Assembly (NCBI GenBank): GCA_002329485.1
Contig: DCTZ01000039.1
Location: 1 to 29,934 of the forward strand
Direction: 5' to 3'
Source: Caryophanales bacterium UBA1427
GTDB taxonomy: Bacteria > Bacillota_I > Bacilli_A > ML615J-28 > CAG-313
Length of the DNA stretch: 29,934 bases
Under the pieces are notes generated by a model, which was given only the letters and a program-made list of their open reading frames with translations, ran no database searches and was not told the DNA's origin. How positions within the stretch are numbered: position 1 is the stretch's first letter; each line of letters begins with the position of its first letter. Below, in pieces: positions 14,993 through 23,284 of the stretch. Both the position numbers and the translations under genes were made by a program.

Positions 14993-15395
14993 AAATAATC
15001 AAGGTTACACCATGCTCGGGGTAATAATGATGATTCTATTGATTGCCTTGACTTCGGTGGTTTTTATTACTGAACTGACCTTTACCGTGGGAGAAGAACA
15101 GGGAAAAATTGACGAAAAAATTGCACCGATTGTCTATAAAAACTATGTTTTGCGTTATCTGTATCATCGGAAAGGTCTCCTGGAACCCACCGCCGGTTGG
15201 GTGGAGACCCTCGACGGTCAGGCATTACGATACCGGATTACCGAACAACAGGACTGTTTTTATTTTGATGTTATGCTATATTCGCGCTTTTCGGAAACCT
15301 ATCGGGCGGTCATTGCCTTGGAAAATAATTTCCCCAAAATCGTCAGGTGGGGTAAAATCGCCGAATTTACGCAAGATGAAGCGGAATATGACTAA
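14985..15395 (+). CDS. Prepilin-like protein lacking Glu5 (PilX/GspK-like position)
   Basis: The ATG at 14985 has a strong GAGGAGG at 14972-14978 and overlaps the previous stop codon. The 136-residue product has leader MVKNNQG then YTMLGVIMMILLIALTSVVF. The Gly-aromatic cleavage junction is kept, but mature residue 5 is Gly instead of Glu. In type II secretion the tip pseudopilin GspK also lacks Glu5, so this may be the tip subunit; that is inference. The soluble domain is short and unassigned. The PilC-type gene follows after 23 bases with its own strong ribosome site. Confidence 0.82.
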   Translation: MVKNNQGYTMLGVIMMILLIALTSVVFITELTFTVGEEQGKIDEKIAPIVYKNYVLRYLYHRKGLLEPTAGWVETLDGQALRYRITEQQDCFYFDVMLYSRFSETYRAVIALENNFPKIVRWGKIAEFTQDEAEYD

Positions 15396-15418
15396 AACAA
15401 AAGGAGGGGGAGTAGAAG

Positions 15419-16618
15419 ATGAATTGGCGTTATCGGGCTAAAACGATGGATAATACCAAAATAACCGGGGTAATCGAAGCCGGAGATGAAAACAATTTAC
15501 GGGCAATTCTTTCCGAACAGAAGTTTTTCTTAATCAAAGCCAAAGCCGTAAAAAATTCAAAATTATCATCCAAATTTCGAAAGCGGTTGACTTTCAGGCA
15601 ACTCGCCAATTTTAGCCGTCAATGGTCTGCCATGCTTTCCTCCGGTGTGGATATCAGAACCTCTTTGCAGACGGTACGGGATCATTCCGAGAACCGGGTC
15701 ATGAAAAGTGTTTTGACGATGCTTTATGTGGACATTTCCAAGGGCACCGATATTTCGGTGGCTATGGGAAAATTTACGTCTTTTTTCACGCCTTTTTTTG
15801 TGCACATGATTCAGGTAGGCGAAATGAGCGGTAATCTGCCCTTAGTTTTAAAACAGTTGACGGTTTATTATGAAAATGAAGACCGGCTCGAACGAAAACT
15901 GAAACAAGCTTTTCAATATCCCAAAATTCTGCTTTTTTTCAGCGGCATCGTGGTTTTGATTATCAGTTTTTTCATTTTGCCTCTGTTTGCCAATCTGTTC
16001 AACAAACTCCAGGTACCGGTTCCTATGATTATTCGGATCATTAATTTTGTTACCTCGGTAATTAAAAGGGGTTGGTCCTTTATTTTGTTCGGAGTCTTGG
16101 TTTTCGTCGGAGGAATCAAATATCTTTTCCGTAAACCGAAGATAAAAAAAGCCGTCGACCAATTCAAGACCAAAGTACCGATTTATCAGCGGTTTCTCAT
16201 CTCTTCCTTAACCTCCAAATTATCCCGCGCTTTGAGTATATTGTTGCAGTCAAGCGTCAACCTGATGGATAGTTTTCCGATTGTCATTCCGCTGATGGCC
16301 AACAGTTTTATCGAAACCAAATTGCATCAGGCTTTCAGCGAAGTTTTGAAAGGGACGTCTTTTTCCCAAGCTTTAAAGGAGGTCAATCTTTTTCGGTCCG
16401 ATTTTTTGGAAATGGTTAAAGTGGGAGAACAAAGCGGTGAGTTGGGGGCGATTTTGGATGCGACAACCGCTTACTTTGATGAGCAGGTGCTTGACAACAT
16501 GCAAAATTTGGTGGGGTTAATCGAACCGACTTTGATTGTGCTGATTGCCTGTTTAATCATAGTAATCATGTCGATTGTCTTTTTTCCATTGATGAATATC
16601 ATGAAATACCGGTTTTGA
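15419..16618 (+). CDS. PilC/GspF/ComGB-type inner-membrane platform protein
   Basis: The platform protein of type IV pili and type II secretion sits in the cytoplasmic membrane and passes ATPase motion to the pilins. At 399 residues it has the usual length. It shows an N-terminal MNWRYRAKTMDN segment, a first T2SSF domain (LANFSRQWSAMLSSGVDI), TM segments near 165-190 and 205-230, a second T2SSF domain (LISSLTSKLSRALSILLQSS, and VGEQSGELGAILD) and a C-terminal TM near 375-395. AAGGAGGGGG precedes the ATG. The ATPase gene follows after 9 bases. Confidence 0.96.
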   Translation: MNWRYRAKTMDNTKITGVIEAGDENNLRAILSEQKFFLIKAKAVKNSKLSSKFRKRLTFRQLANFSRQWSAMLSSGVDIRTSLQTVRDHSENRVMKSVLTMLYVDISKGTDISVAMGKFTSFFTPFFVHMIQVGEMSGNLPLVLKQLTVYYENEDRLERKLKQAFQYPKILLFFSGIVVLIISFFILPLFANLFNKLQVPVPMIIRIINFVTSVIKRGWSFILFGVLVFVGGIKYLFRKPKIKKAVDQFKTKVPIYQRFLISSLTSKLSRALSILLQSSVNLMDSFPIVIPLMANSFIETKLHQAFSEVLKGTSFSQALKEVNLFRSDFLEMVKVGEQSGELGAILDATTAYFDEQVLDNMQNLVGLIEPTLIVLIACLIIVIMSIVFFPLMNIMKYRF

Positions 16619-16627
16619 GGAAACAAA

Positions 16628-18295
16628 ATGACTTTCAACCATGTTTTGGCCAACCGAGTTATTGATTATTCACCCGCTTTGCGAAAAAAGGTCAAGCATT
16701 TTTTCGACCAACTGCCAAACGAAATATCACCTTTTCGGCTCGATATTGAATTGTTGAACGAAAAACTGATTTCCGAAGAAGAACTGTTAAAAATCGTTGC
16801 TTCCGTTTGGAACATCCCGCTTTATGACGAAAACCAACATGCGCTTGATGGCGAAATGCTTAAAAGGTTTTCGATGGATTTTATCGTTCAAAACCAAATT
16901 TTACCCCTTGCTTTTCGGAACGGGAAATATTGGGTTGCGGTGACAGATTGGTTTAATCTTTTATGTCATCAAAAACTGGTCGGTCTGTTGGACGGTCCCT
17001 TTCAACCGGTTTTAATGACCAAAAAAGTATGGGAAGGAATTTGCCAGATGTTTTTTTCGCATCGGGAGACGCATTCATTGTTAAACAATATCGAACAAAA
17101 CGGCGAAAATTTGGTTTCGGAAACCACCCAAGAAAACCAGGAAATCGATTCGGCTCCGATTGTTCAATTGGTCGATGCGATAATCAAAGAAGCGATTTCC
17201 CTGGGGGCAAGCGATATTCATTTCGAACCGATGGAACGGAATGTGCGGGTGCGGATGCGAATCGACGGTATTTTGGTCGAAAAAGCCTCGCTCAATCACA
17301 AAACTTATTCCTCCCTTTTAACCCGCATCAAAATCGCCTCCAACATTGACATCACCAAAAAACGTATCCCTCAAGACGGAAGGATGAAGTACCTCTCGGA
17401 AAACCAAGAATATGATTGTCGGGTCTCGACTTTACCGATTTCGGACGGCGAAAAGATTGTCATTCGCATTTTGGACCACCGGCGTTTGGGTTTGAAATTT
17501 CGGGAAATCGGTATCAGCGAACACGATCAAAAACTGATTGCCAAACTGCTTGCTGCGCCTTACGGAATGATTTTGGTTACCGGACCTACGGGCTGCGGGA
17601 AGACGACAACGCTTTACTCCTTTATTCAGGAATTAAACAAAAGCGAATGCAATATCGTAACGGTGGAAGACCCGATTGAATACCGGATGGAAGGCATTAA
17701 CCAATTGCAGGTAAATCCGGCAATCGATGTGACTTTTGCCAAAGCTTTGCGCAGCATTTTGCGTCAGGATCCCGATATTATCATGATTGGGGAAATCCGG
17801 GACGAAGAAACCGCGCAAATGGCCACCCGGGCCGCCATTACCGGCCACTTGATTTTGGCTACTTTGCATACCAATCATGCGAGCAGCGCCGTTACCCGTT
17901 TGTTGGATATGAAGATCGAACCTTATCTGACGGCCGAGGCTTTAATCGGTGTGGTATCGCAAAGACTGATCAGAAAGCTTTGTCCCTATTGCAAAACTTC
18001 TTATCGACCGTCTTCCTGGGAAAAAGCGAAAATCGGCCGGGAAGTCGAACGATTATTTCGGGCAAACGGCTGCTTGAAATGCCAAATGACGGGATATGAA
18101 GGAAGGGTAGCGGTTATGGAAATAATGATGATTGACGAAGAAATCAGGCGCCTAATCCGTAATCAGGCTTCGATTGAACTCGTCAATTCCCTTGCCGTTA
18201 AAAAAGGCATGCGAACTTTGCGTGACGGTTGTATGGACCTATTACTTGCCGGCCAAACCACCGTTTACGAATTAATCCGATTAGGGATAATCTAA
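16628..18295 (+). CDS. PilB/GspE-type assembly ATPase
   Basis: This hexameric secretion ATPase powers pilus assembly. The 555 residues include an N-terminal T2SSE/MshEN-like domain (about 1-150), which ComGA proteins (about 350 residues) lack, so this is PilB-type. Catalytic motifs: GASDIHFEP, Walker A GPTGCGKTT (Lys325), the Asp box VEDPIEY, Walker B DPDIIMIGEIRD (Glu389) and the His box GHLILATLHTNHA. A zinc-binding tetracysteine is present as LCPYC and CLKCQ near residues 455-482. GAGG precedes the ATG. No retraction ATPase (PilT) is found in the window, so the motor here is for extension. Confidence 0.97.
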   Translation: MTFNHVLANRVIDYSPALRKKVKHFFDQLPNEISPFRLDIELLNEKLISEEELLKIVASVWNIPLYDENQHALDGEMLKRFSMDFIVQNQILPLAFRNGKYWVAVTDWFNLLCHQKLVGLLDGPFQPVLMTKKVWEGICQMFFSHRETHSLLNNIEQNGENLVSETTQENQEIDSAPIVQLVDAIIKEAISLGASDIHFEPMERNVRVRMRIDGILVEKASLNHKTYSSLLTRIKIASNIDITKKRIPQDGRMKYLSENQEYDCRVSTLPISDGEKIVIRILDHRRLGLKFREIGISEHDQKLIAKLLAAPYGMILVTGPTGCGKTTTLYSFIQELNKSECNIVTVEDPIEYRMEGINQLQVNPAIDVTFAKALRSILRQDPDIIMIGEIRDEETAQMATRAAITGHLILATLHTNHASSAVTRLLDMKIEPYLTAEALIGVVSQRLIRKLCPYCKTSYRPSSWEKAKIGREVERLFRANGCLKCQMTGYEGRVAVMEIMMIDEEIRRLIRNQASIELVNSLAVKKGMRTLRDGCMDLLLAGQTTVYELIRLGII

Positions 18296-18315
18296 AAAAG
18301 AAAGGAAAGATAAAT

Positions 18316-18732
18316 ATGAAATTACTCAAATCCAAAAAAGGTTTTACCATGATCGAAATGTTAATCGCGGTTACGATTATGGGAATTTTGGCATCCATGA
18401 TGGTAGTCCAATACGGCGACTATGTCAAAAGGAGCGAAGAAGCCGTCATTAAACACGAATTGAACCAAATAATCCATGTCATAGATACGGCTATTGCGTC
18501 CGGAAATGCTTATATCGGCGAAGGTTTTGACATACCGGTTACTTCTTATTACGATCTATCCAAACCGGATGACTTTAAGCAAATTTACGAATTGGAAACC
18601 GAAGTTGCCCTTCCGGGCGAATTGAAAATCTACGAGGGAACCATTTTAGCCTATACGCATAACGATCGCACGGCTTACTACGACTATATTGCTCGGACAT
18701 TCCGTGATGATTTTGTTCCGGCGGAAGATTAA
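18316..18732 (+). CDS. Prepilin-like protein, probable major pilin
   Basis: The ATG at 18316 follows AAAGAAAGGAAAG; in-frame codons further up lie inside the ATPase gene. The 138-residue product has leader MKLLKSKKG, then FTMIEMLIAVTIMGILASMM with Glu5. Its long N-terminal helix and modest C-terminal domain look like PilA or ComGC. Being directly after the ATPase, with its own good ribosome site, supports a major-subunit role; that is inference. No conserved disulfide pair is seen. Confidence 0.88.
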   Translation: MKLLKSKKGFTMIEMLIAVTIMGILASMMVVQYGDYVKRSEEAVIKHELNQIIHVIDTAIASGNAYIGEGFDIPVTSYYDLSKPDDFKQIYELETEVALPGELKIYEGTILAYTHNDRTAYYDYIARTFRDDFVPAED

Positions 18733-19240
18733 CGGTTTTTCGCTTATCGAATTGGTGATTGTGGTTTCGGTTTTGTCGCTCCTTGCCACCATCACCATCC
18801 CTCATTTCAATTATTACTTAAAGAAAAAACAACAATCCGAATGCGACCAAGTTGCCTTTCAAATCAAGCAAATGATAGTGGAATATATTCTTGAAGGGGC
18901 TTATCAACGCAATTATGCATATCCTTTAACAACCAAGTTGGTGGATAACAGCGACGAATTGGAAAACAATTTTCAACCGGCCGAATTTGCCTATTTTATG
19001 GGAAAAGCTTTGAGCAATTTAAAATGGCAGTATTACAGCGATTACCGGATGACCACCGAGTTCGATGAGATAACCAAGAAAGCTATCGTCCAAGTTACGG
19101 TCAATTACCAGGAAAAACGGAGAATCGACTATACTTTCGAATTAACCGAAGCGGAAACGGGAGAATACGACACCGCCATCATCCTTTCCTTTATTTACCA
19201 TGACCCGAATGGTTGTCAAAAAGAACTTATTATTCAATAA
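18707..19240 (+). CDS. Prepilin-like protein, last gene of the pilus cluster
   Basis: The 177-residue product has leader MILFRRKING, then FSLIELVIVVSVLSLLATIT with Glu5, and a soluble domain containing two short amphipathic helices and beta strands. The start is inferred: ATG at 18707 overlaps the previous gene by 26 bases and has no clear ribosome site, so coupling is likely; GTG at 18704 or TTG at 18713 are alternatives. It could be a second major-type subunit (ComGD-like) or a minor pilin. Confidence 0.83.
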   Translation: MILFRRKINGFSLIELVIVVSVLSLLATITIPHFNYYLKKKQQSECDQVAFQIKQMIVEYILEGAYQRNYAYPLTTKLVDNSDELENNFQPAEFAYFMGKALSNLKWQYYSDYRMTTEFDEITKKAIVQVTVNYQEKRRIDYTFELTEAETGEYDTAIILSFIYHDPNGCQKELIIQ

Positions 19241-19248
19241 GAATTTTT
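19218..19248 (+). terminator. Weak AT-rich hairpin at the end of the pilus cluster
   Basis: AAAAAGAACTTATT and AATAAGAATTTTT can pair (CTTATT/AATAAG plus A5/T5) around a four-base loop, spanning the stop codon at 19240. It has no GC-rich stem, so termination would be poor. Confidence 0.3.
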
Positions 19249-19280
19249 CTATGTTTTTAAACCTTTATTTACTCGTCCAG

Positions 19281-19309
19281 TAGACAAAAACTTGTTAAAA
19301 TGGTATAAT
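19281..19309 (+). promoter_or_regulatory. Promoter of the acyltransferase gene
   Basis: TAGACA (19281-19286), a 17-base spacer and a perfect TATAAT (19304-19309), with the ATG 32 bases further on. Confidence 0.75.
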
Positions 19310-19340
19310 ATTTTGACTAACATAAGGACGAGGTGAAAAA

Positions 19341-20561
19341 ATGGCTAAGCCCAACAAACGGCCCAATCGTTTGCTTTATCACTTGACATTTTTGTTAATT
19401 TATCCCATTTTTAAAATAAAAAACCGCGTACGGATAAACCGTAAAGCGGTTCGTAAAATAAAAGGCCCGATGATTGTTATCGCCAATCATCCGTCGCGGC
19501 CGGATTTCGTTTACAGTGTTGCGGCTATGTATCCTCACCGGCTCAACGTGGTGGTGGCAAGGTATTATACTTATATTCCAAAAGTAAATGCTTTGCTAAA
19601 AAGATTTCGGATTATTCCCAAAAATTTATTCAATCCCGATAACTCCACCATCAAAAGCATTATGGGTGTGGTAAAACAGGGCGGATCGGTTTTGTTGATG
19701 CCGGAAGGAAGGCTAAGTTCCAACGGAACCAAAGGAATCATGCCGGACGGAATTCATAAATTGGTCAAAAAGTTGGAAGTTCCGCTTGTTTTGGTCAAAA
19801 TCAACGGAGCATTTTTTACGGGAGGTAAATGGATTACTTCCAGACGGCGCGGTCGCATCGAAGTGACAGCTTCGGTATTATTATCCAAAGAAGAAGTTAT
19901 CGCTTTATCGGCCGAAGAAATCCACGAAAAAATCGAACAGGCTCTTGAATATAACGATTTTTTGTGGCTTGCCGAACATCCGGAAATTTCCTATAAGGGT
20001 AAAAGCCTGGCAAGCAGTTTGGAAAATATCCTTTATGTCTGCCCGAATTGCCAAAGCGAATTTACCTTAAAATCCGAAAGGCACAAGTTTACTTGCGAGG
20101 ATTGCGGATACGAGGTTACTTTAAATTCCCGTTATGAATTTGAAAGCACCAAACAGCCGGTAATTTTTCCCAATATTTTGGCTTGGTTTAATTATCAAAA
20201 GCAGGTTGTTACTCAAGAAATAGAACAGGGAAAGACCTTGGAAACCGAGGTTATCCTCAAAAATCCGGTTAAAAACGGCAAAAAAACCGAACTTTTGGAA
20301 GTCGGAAGAGGCAAATGTTTTTTAAACTGCGAAGGTTTAAAATATACCGGAACGCAAAACAATCAACCGGTGGAACTCTTTTTCCCGATTTCCATCATGC
20401 CGACTTTGTTGTTCGGCTGCAACGAAGATTTTGAAATTTACCATGACAATCAATTTTATTACTTTATGCCGATACAAAACCGTCTCCAAACGGTCAAATG
20501 GTCGATTTATACCGAAGCTGCTTATCAGAAATATCAGGAAAACAAAAACAAAGCCAGTTAG
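19341..20561 (+). CDS. PlsC-like acyltransferase with C-terminal zinc ribbon and extra domain
   Basis: The first 210 residues match the PlsC (1-acyl-glycerol-3-phosphate acyltransferase) superfamily: a hydrophobic N-terminal segment (about 13-26), the catalytic H-x4-D as NHPSRPD (His50, Asp55), and MPEGR (Glu122-Arg124). The family acylates lysophospholipids at the inner membrane face. At 406 residues it is about 160 longer than plain PlsC. The added part starts with a four-cysteine zinc ribbon (Cys234, 237, 252, 255; CPNC and CEDC), then about 150 residues of mixed strand and helix I cannot assign. GAGGTG precedes the ATG, and it has its own promoter. The specific acyl acceptor is not deducible. 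Confidence 0.9.
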   Translation: MAKPNKRPNRLLYHLTFLLIYPIFKIKNRVRINRKAVRKIKGPMIVIANHPSRPDFVYSVAAMYPHRLNVVVARYYTYIPKVNALLKRFRIIPKNLFNPDNSTIKSIMGVVKQGGSVLLMPEGRLSSNGTKGIMPDGIHKLVKKLEVPLVLVKINGAFFTGGKWITSRRRGRIEVTASVLLSKEEVIALSAEEIHEKIEQALEYNDFLWLAEHPEISYKGKSLASSLENILYVCPNCQSEFTLKSERHKFTCEDCGYEVTLNSRYEFESTKQPVIFPNILAWFNYQKQVVTQEIEQGKTLETEVILKNPVKNGKKTELLEVGRGKCFLNCEGLKYTGTQNNQPVELFFPISIMPTLLFGCNEDFEIYHDNQFYYFMPIQNRLQTVKWSIYTEAAYQKYQENKNKAS

Positions 20562-20580
20562 TCAAAACCGGCTTTGTTTT
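20545..20580. terminator. Bidirectional terminator between acyltransferase gene and aro operon
   Basis: AAAACAAAGCC (20545-20555) pairs perfectly with GGCTTTGTTTT (20570-20580) around a 14-base loop. The left arm lies in the last codons of the acyltransferase gene, whose TAG stop is in the loop. T-rich tails are present on both strands, so it can end both converging transcripts. Confidence 0.85.
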
Positions 20581-20582
20581 CT

Positions 20583-21389
20583 TTATTTTCGTGTTTTGGA
20601 AAGCGCCGGAAGTAACCCATCGATTTTTTGAATCAGGGTTTCTGCTTGTTCCAAATTTAAAGCTTGGACACCGTCGCTTTTGGCATGGGCACGATCGGCA
20701 TGAATTTTGACCATCAGACCGTCGGCCCCGCAAGCCGCACTCGCAAGCGACAACGGAATGATTAAATCGTCTCTTCCTGTCGCATGGGATGGATCGACGA
20801 TAACCGGCAATTTGGTTAATTGTTTCACCAACGCTACGCTGCTTAGGTCAAGGGTATTGCGGGTGGAGGTTTCGAACGTTCTGATCCCTCTTTCGCACAA
20901 AATAACATTGGTATTTCCTTCCATCAAAATATACTCTGCTGCCCCCAACCATTCTTCCACGGTATTGGCAAAGCCTCGTTTGAGAATCACCGTACGGTCG
21001 GTTTTTCCTACCGCTTTAAGCAAAGGGAAGTTTTGCATATTGCGCGCACCGATTTGCAAGATATCGACGAATTCCAAATATTTCGGCAAATCCTGGTAGT
21101 CGGTAATCTCGGTGACAATTTTGATGCCGGTTTCATTTTTGACGTTTTTTAGGATTTCCAGTGCTTCGTACCCCAAACCCTGAAAGGTATGAGGAGAAGT
21201 CCGCGGCTTGAAAGCCCCGGCCCGCATCATCTTAATCTGGTGTTCTAGGAGAAATTGAGCGTATAATTTTATGTCTTTTTCGTTTTCAACCGCGCAGGGA
21301 CCGGCAATCAAAACAAAAGAAGCCGGGTCAAAACCCATCTCGGAAAGATTTTTCGGTTGAACCTGGTAAATTAATTGATAGTTATACAT
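20583..21389 (-). CDS. aroF: 3-deoxy-7-phosphoheptulonate synthase (type I-beta DAHP synthase)
   Basis: Catalyses the first step of the shikimate pathway, joining PEP and erythrose-4-phosphate. The 268-residue protein has AGPCAVEN, the KPRTSPHTFQGLG loop that binds PEP, QIGARNMQN, LKRGF and DPSHATGRDDL with metal ligands, typical of the short type I-beta (KdsA-like) class. There is no fused ACT or chorismate-mutase domain, so feedback control is not visible; a chorismate mutase is encoded two genes upstream and could associate with it. It is the last gene of the aro operon, overlapping aroQ by 8 bases and ending at the shared terminator. Confidence 0.96.
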   Translation of the reverse strand: MYNYQLIYQVQPKNLSEMGFDPASFVLIAGPCAVENEKDIKLYAQFLLEHQIKMMRAGAFKPRTSPHTFQGLGYEALEILKNVKNETGIKIVTEITDYQDLPKYLEFVDILQIGARNMQNFPLLKAVGKTDRTVILKRGFANTVEEWLGAAEYILMEGNTNVILCERGIRTFETSTRNTLDLSSVALVKQLTKLPVIVDPSHATGRDDLIIPLSLASAACGADGLMVKIHADRAHAKSDGVQALNLEQAETLIQKIDGLLPALSKTRK

Positions 21390-21816
21390 TTGTCACCTCA
21401 AGCAAATATTTGATGGCTCGGTAATAGCTTTTAAAATGTTCCCCGTAAAATTGCGTAACGCAAGCGGGGGCAATTACGGAAACAGCGCGGAAAGATTCCC
21501 GCTTGGTAATATCCGACAAATGAACTTCCACTGTCGGAATCTGAATGGCTTTAATGGCATCGTGGATGGCATACGAATAGTGGGTATAAGCACCCGGATT
21601 GATTACGATACCCTGATAATGGTCGATGGCCTCGTGCAAGAAGTCGATAATCGTACCCTCATGATTGGTTTGAACAATTTTATAGGTAAAACCCCATTCT
21701 CGGCTTAATCGGTCGATATATTGGACTAAATCCTCATAAGTAGCGGAACCATAAATTTCCGGTTCGCGTTTGCCCAGCAGATTAAGATTCGGCCCATTGA
21801 TGATTAAGATATTCAT
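21382..21816 (-). CDS. aroQ: Type II 3-dehydroquinate dehydratase
   Basis: Dehydrates 3-dehydroquinate to 3-dehydroshikimate, step three of the pathway. The 144 residues match the small dodecameric type II class: INGPNLNLLGKREPEIYG at the start, NHEG, NPGAYTHYSYAIHDAI with the catalytic His, and EVHLSDITKRESFR. The ATG lies 35 bases inside the 3' end of the fused chorismate mutase gene, so translation is probably coupled. Confidence 0.97.
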   Translation of the reverse strand: MNILIINGPNLNLLGKREPEIYGSATYEDLVQYIDRLSREWGFTYKIVQTNHEGTIIDFLHEAIDHYQGIVINPGAYTHYSYAIHDAIKAIQIPTVEVHLSDITKRESFRAVSVIAPACVTQFYGEHFKSYYRAIKYLLEVTNV

Positions 21817-23284
21817 TTATTTTATCCACCGTTTCTTTTAAAATATTATGAGGATTTTCAATTACGATATCCGCAAACTTCCGATACATTTTTTCCCTTT
21901 TTTGGGCCAACGCCTGAAGTTTTTCTTTCGTGTCGGCCAGCGGTCTTGTTTCATCGATGCGACCGCTTAACAAATCAAACGGAATTTTCAACAACACGAT
22001 GATGCCGTTTTGGGCCAGTCTTACTATGTTTTCTTCGTTTTCGACGACCCCGCCTCCGGTTGCGATTACCGAATTTTGTTTTTGGGCAAGCATCGCAATT
22101 ACTTCGCGTTCGTGCTCCCGAAAGGCTTCGATGGTCGGAAGATCATGAATCGATTGTTTGTTTTGTTCCAATATTTCGTCGGAATCGTAAAAAGTTTTGT
22201 TTAAAGTATAAGCAAGGGCTTTTCCCAGGGTCGTTTTGCCGCTGAAAGGCAGACCGATTAACACGATATTGATTTGCTGGAAATGGATTTTTTTAGCCAC
22301 ATCAAGCGTCTTCGGAAATACAATTGCTTGTTTTTGCCAAATTTCTTCCGTCAAACGTCCCCCTGCAACCAACATGTATAAACCGTTGATTAGTTTTAGG
22401 TTAGGAAAAATACTTTTGAGTTTTCCCCCCGCTTGCAAAAAGGCACTGCGATAAGGATTGTAATTGACATCGATAAACACCTTGGGACAGGAAAATGAGT
22501 CAAAGGAAACCAAAAATTCGGTTTGCAACTCCGGGTGAACACCGAAAGGGATAGTATTGACGATAACGGTGAAGTCGCGGTATTTGGCGATATTGGACAA
22601 TAAATCGTCGGTTTCCTCATGAATGGTTCGGCCTAATTTCTGAACCGTTTGTGCACCGCGGTCTTTGACAGCCCAATAAACGGTTTGGGCGGTAGCGCCG
22701 TTACCCAAAATCAGTACTTTTTCGTTGCAAAAGCCAATCTGAAAATAATCGGTCATTTCCAGGAAAGCCAGATAATCGACATTATCGGCCCGAAGTTCGC
22801 CGTTTTCCCAGGTAAGGACATTGGTTATTTTGGTCTTTCGGACAATCGGCGATAAACTTTGAGCAAATTTGGTAGCTTGCACTTTATACGGAATGGTGAT
22901 GTTTACGCCGGTTAATTGGCGGTTGGCAATAAAATTACCCAAGTCATCCGTTTCCCATAACCGATAATCGGGATTGCCGAAAGCCTGGTGGATTTTTAGG
23001 GAATAAGAATAGGAAAGTCTTTTTCCCACCAGTCCCGTGGAAGATTGGACGGCTTTCGATTGTCTGATGATTTCGGTGTAGATGGCGCCGATTGCTTCGG
23101 GATGTTCGAACTGCTTTGTTTTCGCCAGGATTTCCTGTTCCCTTTTTTCATCGGTTACAGCCAAACCCAAGCGGTTTTTTTCCTGTTTTACTAGGGGCAT
23201 CAGCTTTAACCGAGCAGCGATTTTGGCCATGATTTCTTCGTCCAAAGAATCGATTTGATTGCGTAAATCTTTCAGTTTATCCAT
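21782..23284 (-). CDS. Trifunctional fusion: chorismate mutase, shikimate dehydrogenase, shikimate kinase
   Basis: One 500-residue open frame holds three enzymes. Residues 1-82 are an AroQ-class chorismate mutase (LRNQIDSLDEEIMAKIAARL start). Residues 84-335 are shikimate dehydrogenase (AroE): SYSYSLKIHQAFG, GVNITIPYK with catalytic Lys134, Asp170 in NVDYLAFL, and NADP loop GNGATAQ. Residues 338-500 are shikimate kinase (AroK): Walker A GLPFSGKTT at 344-352, DSDE, ATGGGVV and RPLAD. Domain order is chorismate mutase, AroE, AroK, so step 8 precedes steps 4 and 5. The start is the ATG at 23284, overlapping the aroC stop by 8 bases; the frame extends 11 codons further into aroC, which I judge untranslated. 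All key motifs are present, so all three activities are expected. Confidence 0.95.
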   Translation of the reverse strand: MDKLKDLRNQIDSLDEEIMAKIAARLKLMPLVKQEKNRLGLAVTDEKREQEILAKTKQFEHPEAIGAIYTEIIRQSKAVQSSTGLVGKRLSYSYSLKIHQAFGNPDYRLWETDDLGNFIANRQLTGVNITIPYKVQATKFAQSLSPIVRKTKITNVLTWENGELRADNVDYLAFLEMTDYFQIGFCNEKVLILGNGATAQTVYWAVKDRGAQTVQKLGRTIHEETDDLLSNIAKYRDFTVIVNTIPFGVHPELQTEFLVSFDSFSCPKVFIDVNYNPYRSAFLQAGGKLKSIFPNLKLINGLYMLVAGGRLTEEIWQKQAIVFPKTLDVAKKIHFQQINIVLIGLPFSGKTTLGKALAYTLNKTFYDSDEILEQNKQSIHDLPTIEAFREHEREVIAMLAQKQNSVIATGGGVVENEENIVRLAQNGIIVLLKIPFDLLSGRIDETRPLADTKEKLQALAQKREKMYRKFADIVIENPHNILKETVDKINEYLNHQWAES

